DNA from: Pseudomonas sp. GD04019
Lineage (GTDB): Bacteria; Pseudomonadota; Gammaproteobacteria; Pseudomonadales; Pseudomonadaceae
Length of the DNA stretch: 64,000 nucleotides
Direction of reading: 5' to 3'
Assembly (NCBI RefSeq): GCF_029837695.1
Contig: NZ_JAOEEA010000006.1
Span: forward strand, 62,001-126,000
Numbering within the stretch: position 1 is the stretch's first letter; each line of letters opens with the position of its first letter. Position numbers and translations under genes: made by a program. Below are positions 35,708 through 44,827 of this stretch, one piece after another. The notes beneath the pieces are model-generated. The model saw nothing but the letters and a program-made list of their open reading frames with translations. It made no database searches and was not told the origin of the DNA.

Positions 35708-36583
35708 TCATGTAGGTTTGCGCGCAATGATAACCTGGCTTTTCGGCAACAAATCATCTAATCGCTGCTTGAGCAACAACCCTGAAGGCAGTTGCAAAAT
35801 GCGCTTCCACAAACCGGCCCAGTCAGAGAGTAAAGAAGCGTACGGCGGAACGATCTGGTCATGTGTAGCGCCAATATGAACCCTCCCCTGAGCCTGGCTA
35901 TCCGCCCAGTACAGTGCGATCCAGAATGCCCAATAGAAGCCACTCCGCTCGCTATGGAGAATCTCCAACCCCGCGCTTTTTACCAAATGTTCGAACTGCT
36001 CTTCTTCCAAAATATGAATATGGTTCGGCGCTTCGAAGTGGCTATCCGGAGCAATACCTTGCTGCATACGCTCTGAGCGCGGATGAGGAACACTCAATAG
36101 GTAGAGAGCTCCCGGCATACCCAATCTAAATAGTTCGGCAAGGATCTCTGCCGGATCTTCGACATGCTCAAGAACTTCCTGCGCTACTACTCGGTTCACA
36201 CACGCATCTGCGAGAGGTAGCGGCAACGACTCACTGTGGATTCCTTGAAAAGCTTCCGCTCTGCTCTCAGATAGAGAAGCACTCAGTTGCTCTATTTTGC
36301 TGGCGTCGCTGTCCGCAAAAATAACTTTCGCACCCTGGCGAGAACAAAATCGAGTAGCACCGCCACCACCACAACCAAAGTCGAGCACAACATCTTGCTG
36401 ACCAACCGCAAAACCTGGATAAAGTTCCCCAGTTGCGTTATTAAAGCTTCCTCCAAGCACTGCGTCATATAGCCCGCAATCTCTAGAGTCGACTGGACTA
36501 TTAGAAACGTGCACTGCCTGAATTTCATCAGGCCGTACATGCCTACTCCACCACGCCGCTAAGCGCTCCAAAATCACACGCAT
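35708..36583 (-). CDS. Class I SAM-dependent methyltransferase
   Basis: A 291-aa Methyltransf_11-type enzyme. Motif I reads DVVLDFGCGGGGATRFCSRQGA (about residues 63-84), motif II VIFADSDASKIEQLSASL, then ESLPLPLADACVNRVVAQEVLEHVEDPAEIL (motif post-I to III), typical of small-molecule and sugar methyltransferases. It overlaps the preceding glycosyltransferase by 10 bases, so they form one translation unit. The substrate is probably a polysaccharide sugar. It is distinct from the FkbM genes, giving three methyltransferases in the cluster. Confidence 0.85.
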   Translation of the reverse strand: MRVILERLAAWWSRHVRPDEIQAVHVSNSPVDSRDCGLYDAVLGGSFNNATGELYPGFAVGQQDVVLDFGCGGGGATRFCSRQGAKVIFADSDASKIEQLSASLSESRAEAFQGIHSESLPLPLADACVNRVVAQEVLEHVEDPAEILAELFRLGMPGALYLLSVPHPRSERMQQGIAPDSHFEAPNHIHILEEEQFEHLVKSAGLEILHSERSGFYWAFWIALYWADSQAQGRVHIGATHDQIVPPYASLLSDWAGLWKRILQLPSGLLLKQRLDDLLPKSQVIIARKPT

Positions 36584-38115
36584 GAAGCAGCCTCTAGAAA
36601 AGGTCTGAGTTTTACCGCAAGTACATCACGAGAGCAGTGCTGGCGCATCCGCTCGATGGCATATTCAGACATAGCAGCGTATCGCTCAGGATATTCATGA
36701 TAAATAGTATAGGCCTCTACAAAGGCTTCCCGCAGAGATGTCCAACTGATCTGTTTGCGATGTGTACGCGTAGCAAAGCGTGGATCATGGGGCCAACCGG
36801 TTGCCTCATCCCAGCTCTCCACCACAAAAGCCATTTGATTGTCGATATAGTCCATCATCCCGGAATGATCAGGGGCAATGGCCGGCTTGCCACATGATAA
36901 GAACTCCATCAGCGGCAAACACTGCCCCTCGCCATAGGAAGCGTTAACCACATAAGCAGTAGCACCAACCAGCGCTTGGTAATCGGCATCATCCAAATAG
37001 CCATGCAGCAAAATTACACGGCAACGAAATGCAGGTAGACGTGCCAAATAGCGCAGCATGTCAACAATAGGGGAAGTGCAGGCACGATGGGTGAGCTTAA
37101 ATAGGAGCACTGCATCATCGCGCTCGGCAAACGCATTGCAGAATGCACTGAGTAAATCCTGCCAGTTCTTGCGGCCGTCGTACGGATTGAAAACCGAGGT
37201 AAATACCACTCCCTCAACAACCAACTCAAAGGGTGCCGCTTGAAACAGCGCTGCTGGCACATTCCCATCTGAAATAGGCCTGCCTGACTTCAACGACTGA
37301 GCAGTACGAGGCAGCATATCTGCCAGCACGCTGGTGTACCATGTTACCGCATAGCGTTTGGATATCTGCCACCAACTCCTATCCAAAAGACGTCGTGGAG
37401 GATTGTGTATGTTTAAAGCAGCCGTAGCCTCATATGATGCACCTTCACCAAATCGCCGATGGACAACCTCAAGCTCAACACGCCGACGCTCCTCAGCCTC
37501 TAACTCCGCTTTCGGCATAGACGTGCCATGAACTTGTGAATGCCAGTAGTCAGGCTTTGCGTCTAAGAAACTTGGCAAATCCAGCACCCTGCTGTCAAAC
37601 AGTGCCCCCTGCCCTCGAATCAACCACGGTCCTTGCTGGCGCGGTAATTCACGCAGGCCAGCAAAAGCATCCCAGACCGGAGCAGGAGCGTTGAGTAGTC
37701 GATAACTCGACTCCAACACTTTGTATGCAGCGTCTATCGTGGATACAGAGTGGGTAACAGCAAAACCCAACTGACGAAGCACCCAACTCCAGTCTTCCTC
37801 AGGCCGCCCCAACCATGCTTCGTTAGGGATGCTGTCAAACTCCCAAGCAAATACCGGGATGGTTGGGCATTGCAAGTTAAGTAACGTTCGGTGCGGCGGC
37901 GAGAAACTCAGGAACACACAGGCTTCGCCCTTAGCTCTGCACTCAAGATAAATGGGATCCACCTCATCCTGAGGATTCTCCATAACCTGAACTTCACCCA
38001 AGGCTCGTAGCACAGGCAAAAACTCGCGGAGGACGAAATAGTAGCTGTACTCAGAGGTACCCAAACGGCTTTGTAAGTTGGAAGCACTGGTTTCGGAGTA
38101 GACAAGAATTCTCAT
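36574..38115 (-). CDS. Glycosyltransferase (GT4-like), O-antigen modification block
   Basis: A 513-aa protein. The N-terminal half is long and divergent. The C-terminal GT-B domain has GVVFTSVFNPYDGRKNWQDL (about 295-314), VILLHGYLDDADYQALVGAT and the E-x7-E motif in GEGQCLPLMEFLSCGKPAIAP. The C-terminal half is clearly paralogous to that of the preceding gene, sharing LLSAFC, FKxTH and FRCRV blocks. It overlaps the upstream gene by 4 bases (ATGA) and the methyltransferase by 10. It probably adds sugars to, or caps, the common polysaccharide antigen. Donor and linkage are unknown. Confidence 0.85.
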   Translation of the reverse strand: MRILVYSETSASNLQSRLGTSEYSYYFVLREFLPVLRALGEVQVMENPQDEVDPIYLECRAKGEACVFLSFSPPHRTLLNLQCPTIPVFAWEFDSIPNEAWLGRPEEDWSWVLRQLGFAVTHSVSTIDAAYKVLESSYRLLNAPAPVWDAFAGLRELPRQQGPWLIRGQGALFDSRVLDLPSFLDAKPDYWHSQVHGTSMPKAELEAEERRRVELEVVHRRFGEGASYEATAALNIHNPPRRLLDRSWWQISKRYAVTWYTSVLADMLPRTAQSLKSGRPISDGNVPAALFQAAPFELVVEGVVFTSVFNPYDGRKNWQDLLSAFCNAFAERDDAVLLFKLTHRACTSPIVDMLRYLARLPAFRCRVILLHGYLDDADYQALVGATAYVVNASYGEGQCLPLMEFLSCGKPAIAPDHSGMMDYIDNQMAFVVESWDEATGWPHDPRFATRTHRKQISWTSLREAFVEAYTIYHEYPERYAAMSEYAIERMRQHCSRDVLAVKLRPFLEAASCV

Positions 38116-39464
38116 GAAACCATCCGTCGGGCATCTATTCCTTCTTGCGCATTTAATGTCAGGAGAAAGAAACGCTTTAAAACTTCACCAATATATTCAT
38201 TAGAAGCATGGACTCGCATGCCATCACGAGCCATTTTGGACTTCTGACGATATAACTCGGGTGCCTGCTGGGCCAACTCATAGCTCTGTACAAACGCTTG
38301 GCACAATGACTCCCAGTTCAGGCGAAGCGCCTGTAGGTGCATCTGCTTGTCCACATCCCCCACCCAACAGGCTGGTTGCAGATCGCCCTTAACCAAAAAG
38401 GCATTATCCGGTGTCAACCAATCGGCTAGCGCACTGTAGGCAGGCCCTATCACTGGCCGTCCAGCGCTGAGAAATTCCTGCGCGGTCAGCGCCGATGCTT
38501 CAGCCTCAGAAGCCTGCACCAAATAGTCGCTAGCTGAGATCAGCGCTGCATATTCATCAGCTTGCAGGAAGGCACTAATTGCAACTACCCGGCAACGGAA
38601 CGGAGACAAGCGTGAAAGCACAGTCAACAGCGGAATAATCCCAGAGGATTCATTATGGTGCGTAAATTTGAGCACCAATGTGGCATTTGGCTCATCGCGA
38701 AAGGTCAGACAAAACGCTGAGAGCATATCTGCCCAGCGAAAATGGGTATCCTCCGCCCGCAAGACACATGTGTAAACAGTGCCATATAGCTTGAGTCGCT
38801 GTAGTTGGGCTGAGCTCTCAGGCTCCAAAATGGGTTTTCGCAGATACGATCTAACCGCATCTTGCCACCAACCTCGCATCAACAGGCGAGTTATTCCCAA
38901 TCGCTGGCGTAGGCTCAGCCGCCGAGAAGAAGCAGGCTCAGCAACGAACTCTTGATCACCCTGCGCTAGGCCATCAACGGATAGACCAATACGCGGGCTG
39001 TCGAGCAAATGCCCGTGAAACTCCAATAAGCGCGGGCGGTTCTTTGGGAAAACTCCACTCTCCGGACACAGTCCGGAAAAGCGCTCTGCAGGTTGCGCTG
39101 GAATAACTTGTACTGGATAGCTATCGCCCATCAGCCGGCGTACAGCACCTGCGGCCTGTTGGCTAAATACCAAAGCACCACGACACGAGGCAAAACCACG
39201 TCGCCAAGCGTCCAACGGCTGCTGGGCACATGCAGGCGGAAACTCATCATATGGCCAAGCACAGACCAGCAGCCGTAAGGTTTGGTCTGCCGGTGGCAAC
39301 TGGTATGGCAAGCAGAAGTAAAGCATTGCAGCCTGTTCCGCCAGTTTTGGATGGGTCAGCAAATCTGATAAAGCTTCAGCAGCGAAGTGGTGTCCTTGGC
39401 CAGGACTACCTAACTGAGATGGGTGAAGCCTCGGATTGAGAACACAACGAGTCTGAATCGGCAT
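38112..39464 (-). CDS. Glycosyltransferase (GT4-like), first gene of the O-antigen cluster
   Basis: About 450 aa from the chosen ATG at 39464 (MPIQTRCVLNPRLHPSQLG). The open frame extends to 39674, but the added residues look non-coding. No strong ribosome-binding site is seen, so the start is uncertain. The C-terminal GT-B domain has LYGTVYTCVLRAEDTHFRWADM, FRCRVVAISAFLQADEYAAL and the E-x7-E motif in EAEASALTAQEFLSAGRPVI. It is paralogous to the next gene. As the promoter-proximal gene of the leftward cluster it may be transcribed with all downstream genes through rmd. Confidence 0.8.
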   Translation of the reverse strand: MPIQTRCVLNPRLHPSQLGSPGQGHHFAAEALSDLLTHPKLAEQAAMLYFCLPYQLPPADQTLRLLVCAWPYDEFPPACAQQPLDAWRRGFASCRGALVFSQQAAGAVRRLMGDSYPVQVIPAQPAERFSGLCPESGVFPKNRPRLLEFHGHLLDSPRIGLSVDGLAQGDQEFVAEPASSRRLSLRQRLGITRLLMRGWWQDAVRSYLRKPILEPESSAQLQRLKLYGTVYTCVLRAEDTHFRWADMLSAFCLTFRDEPNATLVLKFTHHNESSGIIPLLTVLSRLSPFRCRVVAISAFLQADEYAALISASDYLVQASEAEASALTAQEFLSAGRPVIGPAYSALADWLTPDNAFLVKGDLQPACWVGDVDKQMHLQALRLNWESLCQAFVQSYELAQQAPELYRQKSKMARDGMRVHASNEYIGEVLKRFFLLTLNAQEGIDARRMVS

Positions 39465-39704
39465 TTTTATAGCTATAACGCTTGGAACTGCGTCGAAAAG
39501 ATAGGGATACTGTAAACAGGTAAGCCCCCGGACTGAGTCGAGTCTACGAGGCAGACAGTTGCCGAACAAGAGCCTTACGGCAATTGTCACCCCATATCTG
39601 TCTACGCACACCTGCCTATGTGGTAAGGCAATGTGCTTCAGTCGCTTGAACCGGCGGCAACGCTTCGCGTCCAATATGCGCCTTTAACCTATGGAGCCCA
39701 TGTC
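39465..39704. promoter_or_regulatory. Divergent intergenic region at the head of the O-antigen cluster
   Basis: A 240-base stretch between the leftward glycosyltransferase and the rightward DUF2388 gene. It is the only place where a promoter for the first five leftward genes can be. AT-rich segments near 39464-39480 and 39500-39525 are candidates, but I cannot assign boxes. Confidence 0.4.
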
Positions 39705-40025
39705 ATGCGCCTTGCTGTCGTCCTCCTCGCGCTATCTACTCTGATTCCACTGGCCAATATTCAGGCGCAGACCCTGGTGGCCACCAGCAACATCATCGTC
39801 CGCGCGCTGGATCGCAGCTTCGACTTCACCTCCGACACCACCACCTCGGTGCGTGACATGAAGGTCGTCCGCGCCGCTCGTGATGACGCCGCCAGCTTCG
39901 TCGCCAGCCAGGGCGAGTTCCGTGGGGTGCAGCTGGAGGCAGCCTTCGCTACTCTGCGCGAGCGCCTGCCGGAAGCTCGCCAGGCCGATGACCAGGTGCT
40001 CGCCGAAGCCATTCTCGCCCTGTGA
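39705..40025 (+). CDS. DUF2388 family secreted small protein
   Basis: A 106-aa protein with a cleavable signal peptide (MRLAVVLLALSTLIPLANIQA) and a DUF2388 domain whose hallmark FTSDTTTSVRDMKVVRAARDDAASFVASQG is split across residues 42-71. The family is largely Pseudomonas-specific and its function is unknown. The ATG at 39705 has ATGGAG upstream; longer frames add no signal. Its stop overlaps the GTG start of the DUF4105 gene (GTGA), so the two are translationally coupled and probably work together in the envelope. Confidence 0.9.
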   Translation: MRLAVVLLALSTLIPLANIQAQTLVATSNIIVRALDRSFDFTSDTTTSVRDMKVVRAARDDAASFVASQGEFRGVQLEAAFATLRERLPEARQADDQVLAEAILAL

Positions 40026-41986
40026 TTCCCCGCGCCGCGCGCTGGCTGGTCGCGCTGCTGCTCGCCGGCGCCAGCGTCGGCCTTCAGGCCGAGCTGCGCC
40101 TGGACCTGGACCGGGAGGACCTGTCCCCCGCCGAAATCCAGGCCAGCCAGGCCCTGCTGGATCAGGCCGTAGCGGCCCTGCCGCCGAGTTTTGTCCAGCG
40201 CCTGGATCGCCAGGTCGAGGTGCGCTGGTCCGCTGATCTGCCGTTCGACGTCTACGGCCGCATCACTCGTCTCGACGCCCTCAGCCTCAATGCCCAGCTA
40301 TTGCCGCGCCTGCTCGACCCCACCCTGGCCGATGCCAGCAGCGGACGTGCCCACGGCAGTCTGCGGCGCGAGCTGCTGGCTACCGTGCTGCACGAACTGA
40401 CCCACCTGTACGACCGCGCCCGCCTGTGGCCGGCCAGCGAGCGCCAGCAGCAGTGGCGCTGCCGGAACGAATTCGCCAGCAGCGGCCTGGTCGGCCAACG
40501 CGACCTGTGCCGCGGGCAGACCGAGCGGCGCTTCAGCCTCAGCGACGACCCGCAGCTGCTCGACCTGGCTGGCTGGCAGCAGCAGGTCGGCAAGCGGGGT
40601 ACCCGCGAGCAGGACAATGGCCAGGTGGCGCGCAGCCCCGACCCCTACGAGCTGAGCAACCCGCGCGAGTTCGTCGCGGTGAACATGGAGTACTTCCTGC
40701 TCGACCCGACCTACGCCTGCCGCCGCCCCACCCTTCAGCGCTACCTGCGTCAGCACTTCGCCTGGCAGCCGGCACAACAGGCCGAGTGCGCCGCGGACTA
40801 TGCCTACCTCAACGCCGGCCGCGACTTCGCCCGCCAGCCTCTGGGCCGGCTCGATCCCGAGCGGGTCTACGAAGTCGACTACCTGCTCGCCGAGCCCAAT
40901 CAGCAGTGGGCCAGCCGCTGGGGTCACAGCATGCTGCGCCTGGTGGTGTGCGCCCCTGGTCGTCCGCGCGGCCCGGCCTGCCGGCTGGACCTGGACCAGC
41001 ATCTGGTGCTGTCCTACCGCGCCTTCGTCGGCGACGTGCAGCTGTCCAGCTGGGACGGGCTAACCGGCGCCTATCCCTCGCGCCTGTTCATCCTGCCGCT
41101 TGCCCAGGTGATCGAGGAGTACACCAAGGTCGAGCTGCGTGGGTTGTCCTCGATCCCCCTGCGCCTGTCGCGCGAAGAGACCGAGCAACTGGTGGCACGC
41201 GCCGCCGAACAGCACTGGAGCTACGACGGCGACTACTGGTTCCTCTCCAACAACTGTGCGGTGGAGACCCTCAAGCTGCTGCGCGGTGGCACCGGGCGCA
41301 GCGAGCTGCAGGGGCTGGACAGCATCATGCCCAACGGCCTGCTGGACATTCTCGAGACGCGCGGCCTGGCTGACCGCAGTGTGCTGGCCGACTCGCGCGA
41401 GGCGCTGCGCCTGGGTTATCGCTTCGACTCGTTCCGCGACCGCTACCAGGCCATGTTCGTGATCCTGCGCGAGCGCCTGGCGGTGCCGCAGCAGGAGGTG
41501 GAAGACTGGCTGGCGCTGCCGCCGGAACAGCGCCGCACCTGGTTCGCCAAGGCCGACCTGCGCGCCAGCGCGGCCCTCCTGCTACTGGAACAGGCCGCCC
41601 TGCGTCGCCAGCTGCTGCTGGCCCAGGAACAGCTCAAGCAGCGCTACCTGGGCGCCCGTGACGAACCCGGTGAGCAGCGCTTCGCCGAGGCCGATGCCAC
41701 TCTGCGGCAGATCCTCGACAACAGCGGCTTCCTCAGCCGCCCGGCCGAGCTGCTGGACGCCGGTTACGGCCTGCCGCAGCCCGGCGAATGGCAGCAGCTG
41801 GAAGCTGCCAGCAGCGCGCGCCAGCTCAAGCTACGCCAGCTCAGCGACGATCTCGACCGCGAAGTCCGCCTGCTGCTGGAGCCCGAGCTGCTGGCCGAGA
41901 TCGAGGCCGGCGAGGCCAACCTGGAGCAGCTCGGCCAACACCTACGCACGCTGCACAAGGCCAGCGGCGGCCTGATCCTGCCGTAG
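40022..41986 (+). CDS. DUF4105 protein with N-terminal zincin-like domain
   Basis: A 654-aa periplasmic or surface protein with a signal peptide (about 1-23). The N-terminal domain has a zincin motif HELTHLYDRARLW near residues 123-135 and a possible third ligand glutamate in NPREFVAVNMEYFL. The DUF4105 domain follows (about 290-480) with WASRWGHSMLRLV and SNNCAVETLKLL. The histidine and cysteine resemble a circularly permuted papain-like (NlpC/P60-type) pair. The C-terminal quarter is helical and Q/L/A-rich. It is translationally coupled to DUF2388. It may act on lipoproteins, peptidoglycan or surface polymers; no substrate is known. Confidence 0.85.
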   Translation: MIPRAARWLVALLLAGASVGLQAELRLDLDREDLSPAEIQASQALLDQAVAALPPSFVQRLDRQVEVRWSADLPFDVYGRITRLDALSLNAQLLPRLLDPTLADASSGRAHGSLRRELLATVLHELTHLYDRARLWPASERQQQWRCRNEFASSGLVGQRDLCRGQTERRFSLSDDPQLLDLAGWQQQVGKRGTREQDNGQVARSPDPYELSNPREFVAVNMEYFLLDPTYACRRPTLQRYLRQHFAWQPAQQAECAADYAYLNAGRDFARQPLGRLDPERVYEVDYLLAEPNQQWASRWGHSMLRLVVCAPGRPRGPACRLDLDQHLVLSYRAFVGDVQLSSWDGLTGAYPSRLFILPLAQVIEEYTKVELRGLSSIPLRLSREETEQLVARAAEQHWSYDGDYWFLSNNCAVETLKLLRGGTGRSELQGLDSIMPNGLLDILETRGLADRSVLADSREALRLGYRFDSFRDRYQAMFVILRERLAVPQQEVEDWLALPPEQRRTWFAKADLRASAALLLLEQAALRRQLLLAQEQLKQRYLGARDEPGEQRFAEADATLRQILDNSGFLSRPAELLDAGYGLPQPGEWQQLEAASSARQLKLRQLSDDLDREVRLLLEPELLAEIEAGEANLEQLGQHLRTLHKASGGLILP

Positions 41987-41995
41987 GCAGACCGC

Positions 41996-42397
41996 CTATA
42001 GCTGTTCCTCATCTTCCTCGGGCAGCTGCTCGTCCAGATGCAGCCAGGGCAGGCGGTTCTTCACCCAGATATGCCGCTCGGCCGGCGCCAACTCAGGCTG
42101 GTCGAGGCTGGCGACCGTCAGGTCCAGGCTGTCCGGGCTGAGGTCGGTGAACAGGCTCAGCTGGCAGCCGCAGCGCCCGCAGAAGTAGCGCGTGCAGCTG
42201 GCCGACGAGGCATAGGCCGCCGGGCTGCCGCGGGTCCACTGGAAGCTGTCGCGGGGCACCGTCAGCCAGGTGACCACTATGCCGCCGCTGGTGCGCCGGC
42301 ACACCGAGCAATGGCAGTGGGCGATGTCGCGCAGCGGCGCGCGGATGCTGTAACGCAGCTGCCCGCAATGGCAGCCGCCGTGGTGCAGTTCGCTCAT
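41996..42397 (-). CDS. GFA-family zinc-binding protein
   Basis: A 133-aa protein of the glutathione-dependent formaldehyde-activating enzyme/CENP-V family. The zinc-binding cysteines are in GGCHCGQLRY (about 8-17), HCHCSVCRRTSGG (about 27-39) and YFCGRCGCQLS (about 71-81). Members bind zinc through these cysteines, and many have no proven enzyme role. The tail is acidic (LPEEDEEQL). It is convergent with the DUF4105 gene and divergent from the citrate transporter. Confidence 0.9.
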   Translation of the reverse strand: MSELHHGGCHCGQLRYSIRAPLRDIAHCHCSVCRRTSGGIVVTWLTVPRDSFQWTRGSPAAYASSASCTRYFCGRCGCQLSLFTDLSPDSLDLTVASLDQPELAPAERHIWVKNRLPWLHLDEQLPEEDEEQL

Positions 42398-42590
42398 GAC
42401 ACCCTCCGCAATCCCTTCATCGCCAAGCTAGCACGCCGAAAGCTGCCTGAAAGCTTCGCCACCTAGCATCCGTCCGCCGTCGTCCCCGGACCGATGGCCC
42501 GACAACAACAAGATGGGTGCCCGCCATGCCTCGCCACTGCCTGCCTCTGGCCTCGCCGCGACGCCACCGTGCGCCCGCCCGGAGATAGCC

Positions 42591-43895
42591 ATGCTGACTT
42601 TCCTCGGCTTCGCCATGGTCATGACCTTCATGTACCTGATCATGAGCAAACGCCTATCCGCCCTGATCGCCCTGATCATCGTGCCCATCAGCTTCGCCCT
42701 GATCGGCGGTTTCGCCGCCGGCATCGGCCCGATGATGCTCGAAGGCATCGGCAAGCTCGCCCCGACCGGCGTGATGCTGATGTTCGCCATCCTCTACTTC
42801 GCCCTGATGATCGACTCCGGCCTGTTCGACCCGGCCGTGCGCGCCATCCTGCGCCTGGTCAAGGGCGACCCGCTGAAGGTGTCGATGGGCACCGCCGCGC
42901 TGGCGCTGATCGTCTCCCTCGACGGCGACGGCGCCACCACCTACATGATCTGCGTCGCCGCCATGCTGCCGCTGTACAGCCGCCTCGGCATGAGCCCGCT
43001 GATCATGGCCGGGCTGATCATCCTCGCCGGCGGCATCATGAACATGACGCCCTGGGGTGGCCCCACCGCCCGCGCCGCCAGCGCCCTGCACGTCAATCCG
43101 TCGGACATCTTCGTGCCGATGATCCCGGCCATGATCGCCGGCTGCATCGCCCTGTTCGGCGTCGCCTGGATCTACGGCAAGCGCGAGCGCGCCCGCCTCG
43201 GCGTGCTGCACCTGCCGGACGAGCAGGACAACCACGCCGCGATCAGCGTCTCGCAATACCCGGAAGCGCGCCGACCCAAGCTGCTGTGGATCAATGGCGC
43301 GCTGACCGCTGCGCTGATGGTCACCCTGATCGCCGGCCTGCTGCCGCTGCCGGTGCTGTTCATGATCGCCTTCAGCATCGCCATGATCATCAACTACCCC
43401 TGTCTGCAGCAGCAGAAGGAGCGCATCGCCGCCCATGCCGGCAACGTGCTGGCGGTGGTCGGGCTGATCTTCGCCGCCGGCATCTTCACCGGCATCCTGT
43501 CCGGCACCGGCATGGTCGAGGCCATGTCGAAGAGCCTGCTGGCAGTGATCCCTGAGGCGATGGGGCCGTACCTGGCGGTGATCACCGCCCTGGTGAGCAT
43601 GCCGTTCACCTTCTTCATGTCCAACGACGCCTTCTACTACGGCGTGCTACCGGTGCTGGCCGAGGCCGCCAGCCACTACGGCATCAGCCCGGTGGAGATG
43701 GCCCGCGCCTCGATCGTCGGCCAGCCGGTGCACCTGCTCAGCCCGCTGGTACCCTCGACCTACCTGCTGGTCGGCCTGGCCAAGATCGAGTTCGGCGACC
43801 ACCAGCGCTTCACCCTCAAGTGGGCAGTGCTGATCTGCCTGGCCATACTGGTGGCAGCGTTGCTGCTCGGCGTGTTCCCGCTGTTCGGCGGCTGA
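42591..43895 (+). CDS. CitMHS-family citrate/metal symporter
   Basis: A 434-aa inner-membrane transporter with about eleven or twelve helices, of the citrate-Mg2+:H+/citrate-Ca2+:H+ symporter family. Family segments include PTGVMLMFAILYFALMIDSGLFDP, SLDGDGATTYMI, NMTPWGGPTARAA and MSNDAFYYGVLPVLAEAASHYGI. It would import metal-complexed citrate. The ATG at 42591 follows GGAG; the open frame begins earlier but the upstream part is not membrane-like. No adjacent two-component system is seen, unlike many citrate operons. Confidence 0.9.
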   Translation: MLTFLGFAMVMTFMYLIMSKRLSALIALIIVPISFALIGGFAAGIGPMMLEGIGKLAPTGVMLMFAILYFALMIDSGLFDPAVRAILRLVKGDPLKVSMGTAALALIVSLDGDGATTYMICVAAMLPLYSRLGMSPLIMAGLIILAGGIMNMTPWGGPTARAASALHVNPSDIFVPMIPAMIAGCIALFGVAWIYGKRERARLGVLHLPDEQDNHAAISVSQYPEARRPKLLWINGALTAALMVTLIAGLLPLPVLFMIAFSIAMIINYPCLQQQKERIAAHAGNVLAVVGLIFAAGIFTGILSGTGMVEAMSKSLLAVIPEAMGPYLAVITALVSMPFTFFMSNDAFYYGVLPVLAEAASHYGISPVEMARASIVGQPVHLLSPLVPSTYLLVGLAKIEFGDHQRFTLKWAVLICLAILVAALLLGVFPLFGG

Positions 43896-43984
43896 CCCGA
43901 CGGCAGACGGAATTTTCACGCAAAGCCGGATAGAATCACGCCGCCCGCGCGGCCTTCGCCTACCACCGTACAAAGGAATCCATA

Positions 43985-44746
43985 ATGGAATGGCTCACCA
44001 ACCCGGAGATCTGGGTTGCCTTTCTCACCCTGACGGCCCTGGAAATCGTCCTCGGCATCGACAACATCATCATGATCGCCATCCTGGTCGGGCGCATGCC
44101 GCCGCACATGCAGGCACGCACCCGCTTCTTCGGCCTGGCGCTGGCGATGGTCACCCGCATCGCCCTGCTGCTGTCGATCACCTGGATCATGCGCCTGACC
44201 AACGACCTGTTCGAGCTGTTCGGCCAGGGCATCTCCGGGCGTGACCTGATCCTGTTCTTCGGCGGCCTGTTCCTGCTGTGGAAGAGCACCACCGAGATGT
44301 ACCACAGCCTGGAAGGCGAAGATGAAGCCGAGCAGACGCCGGGCAGCACCGCCGCGCGCAACTTCATCGGCACCATCATCCAGATCGCCATCATCGACAT
44401 CGTGTTCAGCCTGGACTCGGTGATCACCGCCGTCGGCATGGTCTCCCACGTGCCGGTGATGGTCGCCGCGATCATCGTCGCCGTGCTGGTGATGATGCTG
44501 GCCGCCGGCACCATCAGCGACTTCATCGACAAGCACCCGTCGCTGAAGATGCTGGCCCTGGCCTTCCTGGTGGTGGTCGGTACCGTGCTGATCGCCGAGA
44601 GCTTCGAAGTCCACGTGCCGAAAGGTTACGTCTACTTCGCCATGGCCTTCTCGCTGGGCGTGGAAGCACTGAACATCCGCATGCGCGTCCTCAAGGGCCG
44701 CCGCGAAGATCCGGTGAAGCTGCGCAAGGATATTCCGGGCGAATAA
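43985..44746 (+). CDS. TerC-family integral membrane protein
   Basis: A 253-aa membrane protein with about seven helices. TerC signatures are TALEIVLGIDNIIMIAILVGRMP (about 18-40) and IIDIVFSLDSVITAVGM (about 135-151); their aspartates are thought to bind metal. TerC/Alx relatives export manganese or support metallation of secreted enzymes. No yybP-ykoY-type manganese riboswitch is visible in the 89-base leader. The intrinsic terminator at 44765-44792 ends the transcript. Confidence 0.9.
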   Translation: MEWLTNPEIWVAFLTLTALEIVLGIDNIIMIAILVGRMPPHMQARTRFFGLALAMVTRIALLLSITWIMRLTNDLFELFGQGISGRDLILFFGGLFLLWKSTTEMYHSLEGEDEAEQTPGSTAARNFIGTIIQIAIIDIVFSLDSVITAVGMVSHVPVMVAAIIVAVLVMMLAAGTISDFIDKHPSLKMLALAFLVVVGTVLIAESFEVHVPKGYVYFAMAFSLGVEALNIRMRVLKGRREDPVKLRKDIPGE

Positions 44747-44764
44747 GCCGGCAGCTGTGGACAA

Positions 44765-44792
44765 AAAAACGGGGCCGAATGGCCCCGTTTTT
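44765..44792. terminator. Bidirectional intrinsic terminator
   Basis: AAAAACGGGGCC-GAAT-GGCCCCGTTTTT, perfectly paired, with T-runs on both strands. It serves the TerC gene and the convergent small membrane protein gene. Confidence 0.93.
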
Positions 44793-44827
44793 CATTTCAC
44801 TCGACGAAGCGCTCGCCGCGAAAGGTG

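Noticed and set aside
43896..43984. Manganese (yybP-ykoY) riboswitch before terC
   Set aside because: Only 89 bases and no recognisable conserved loops.
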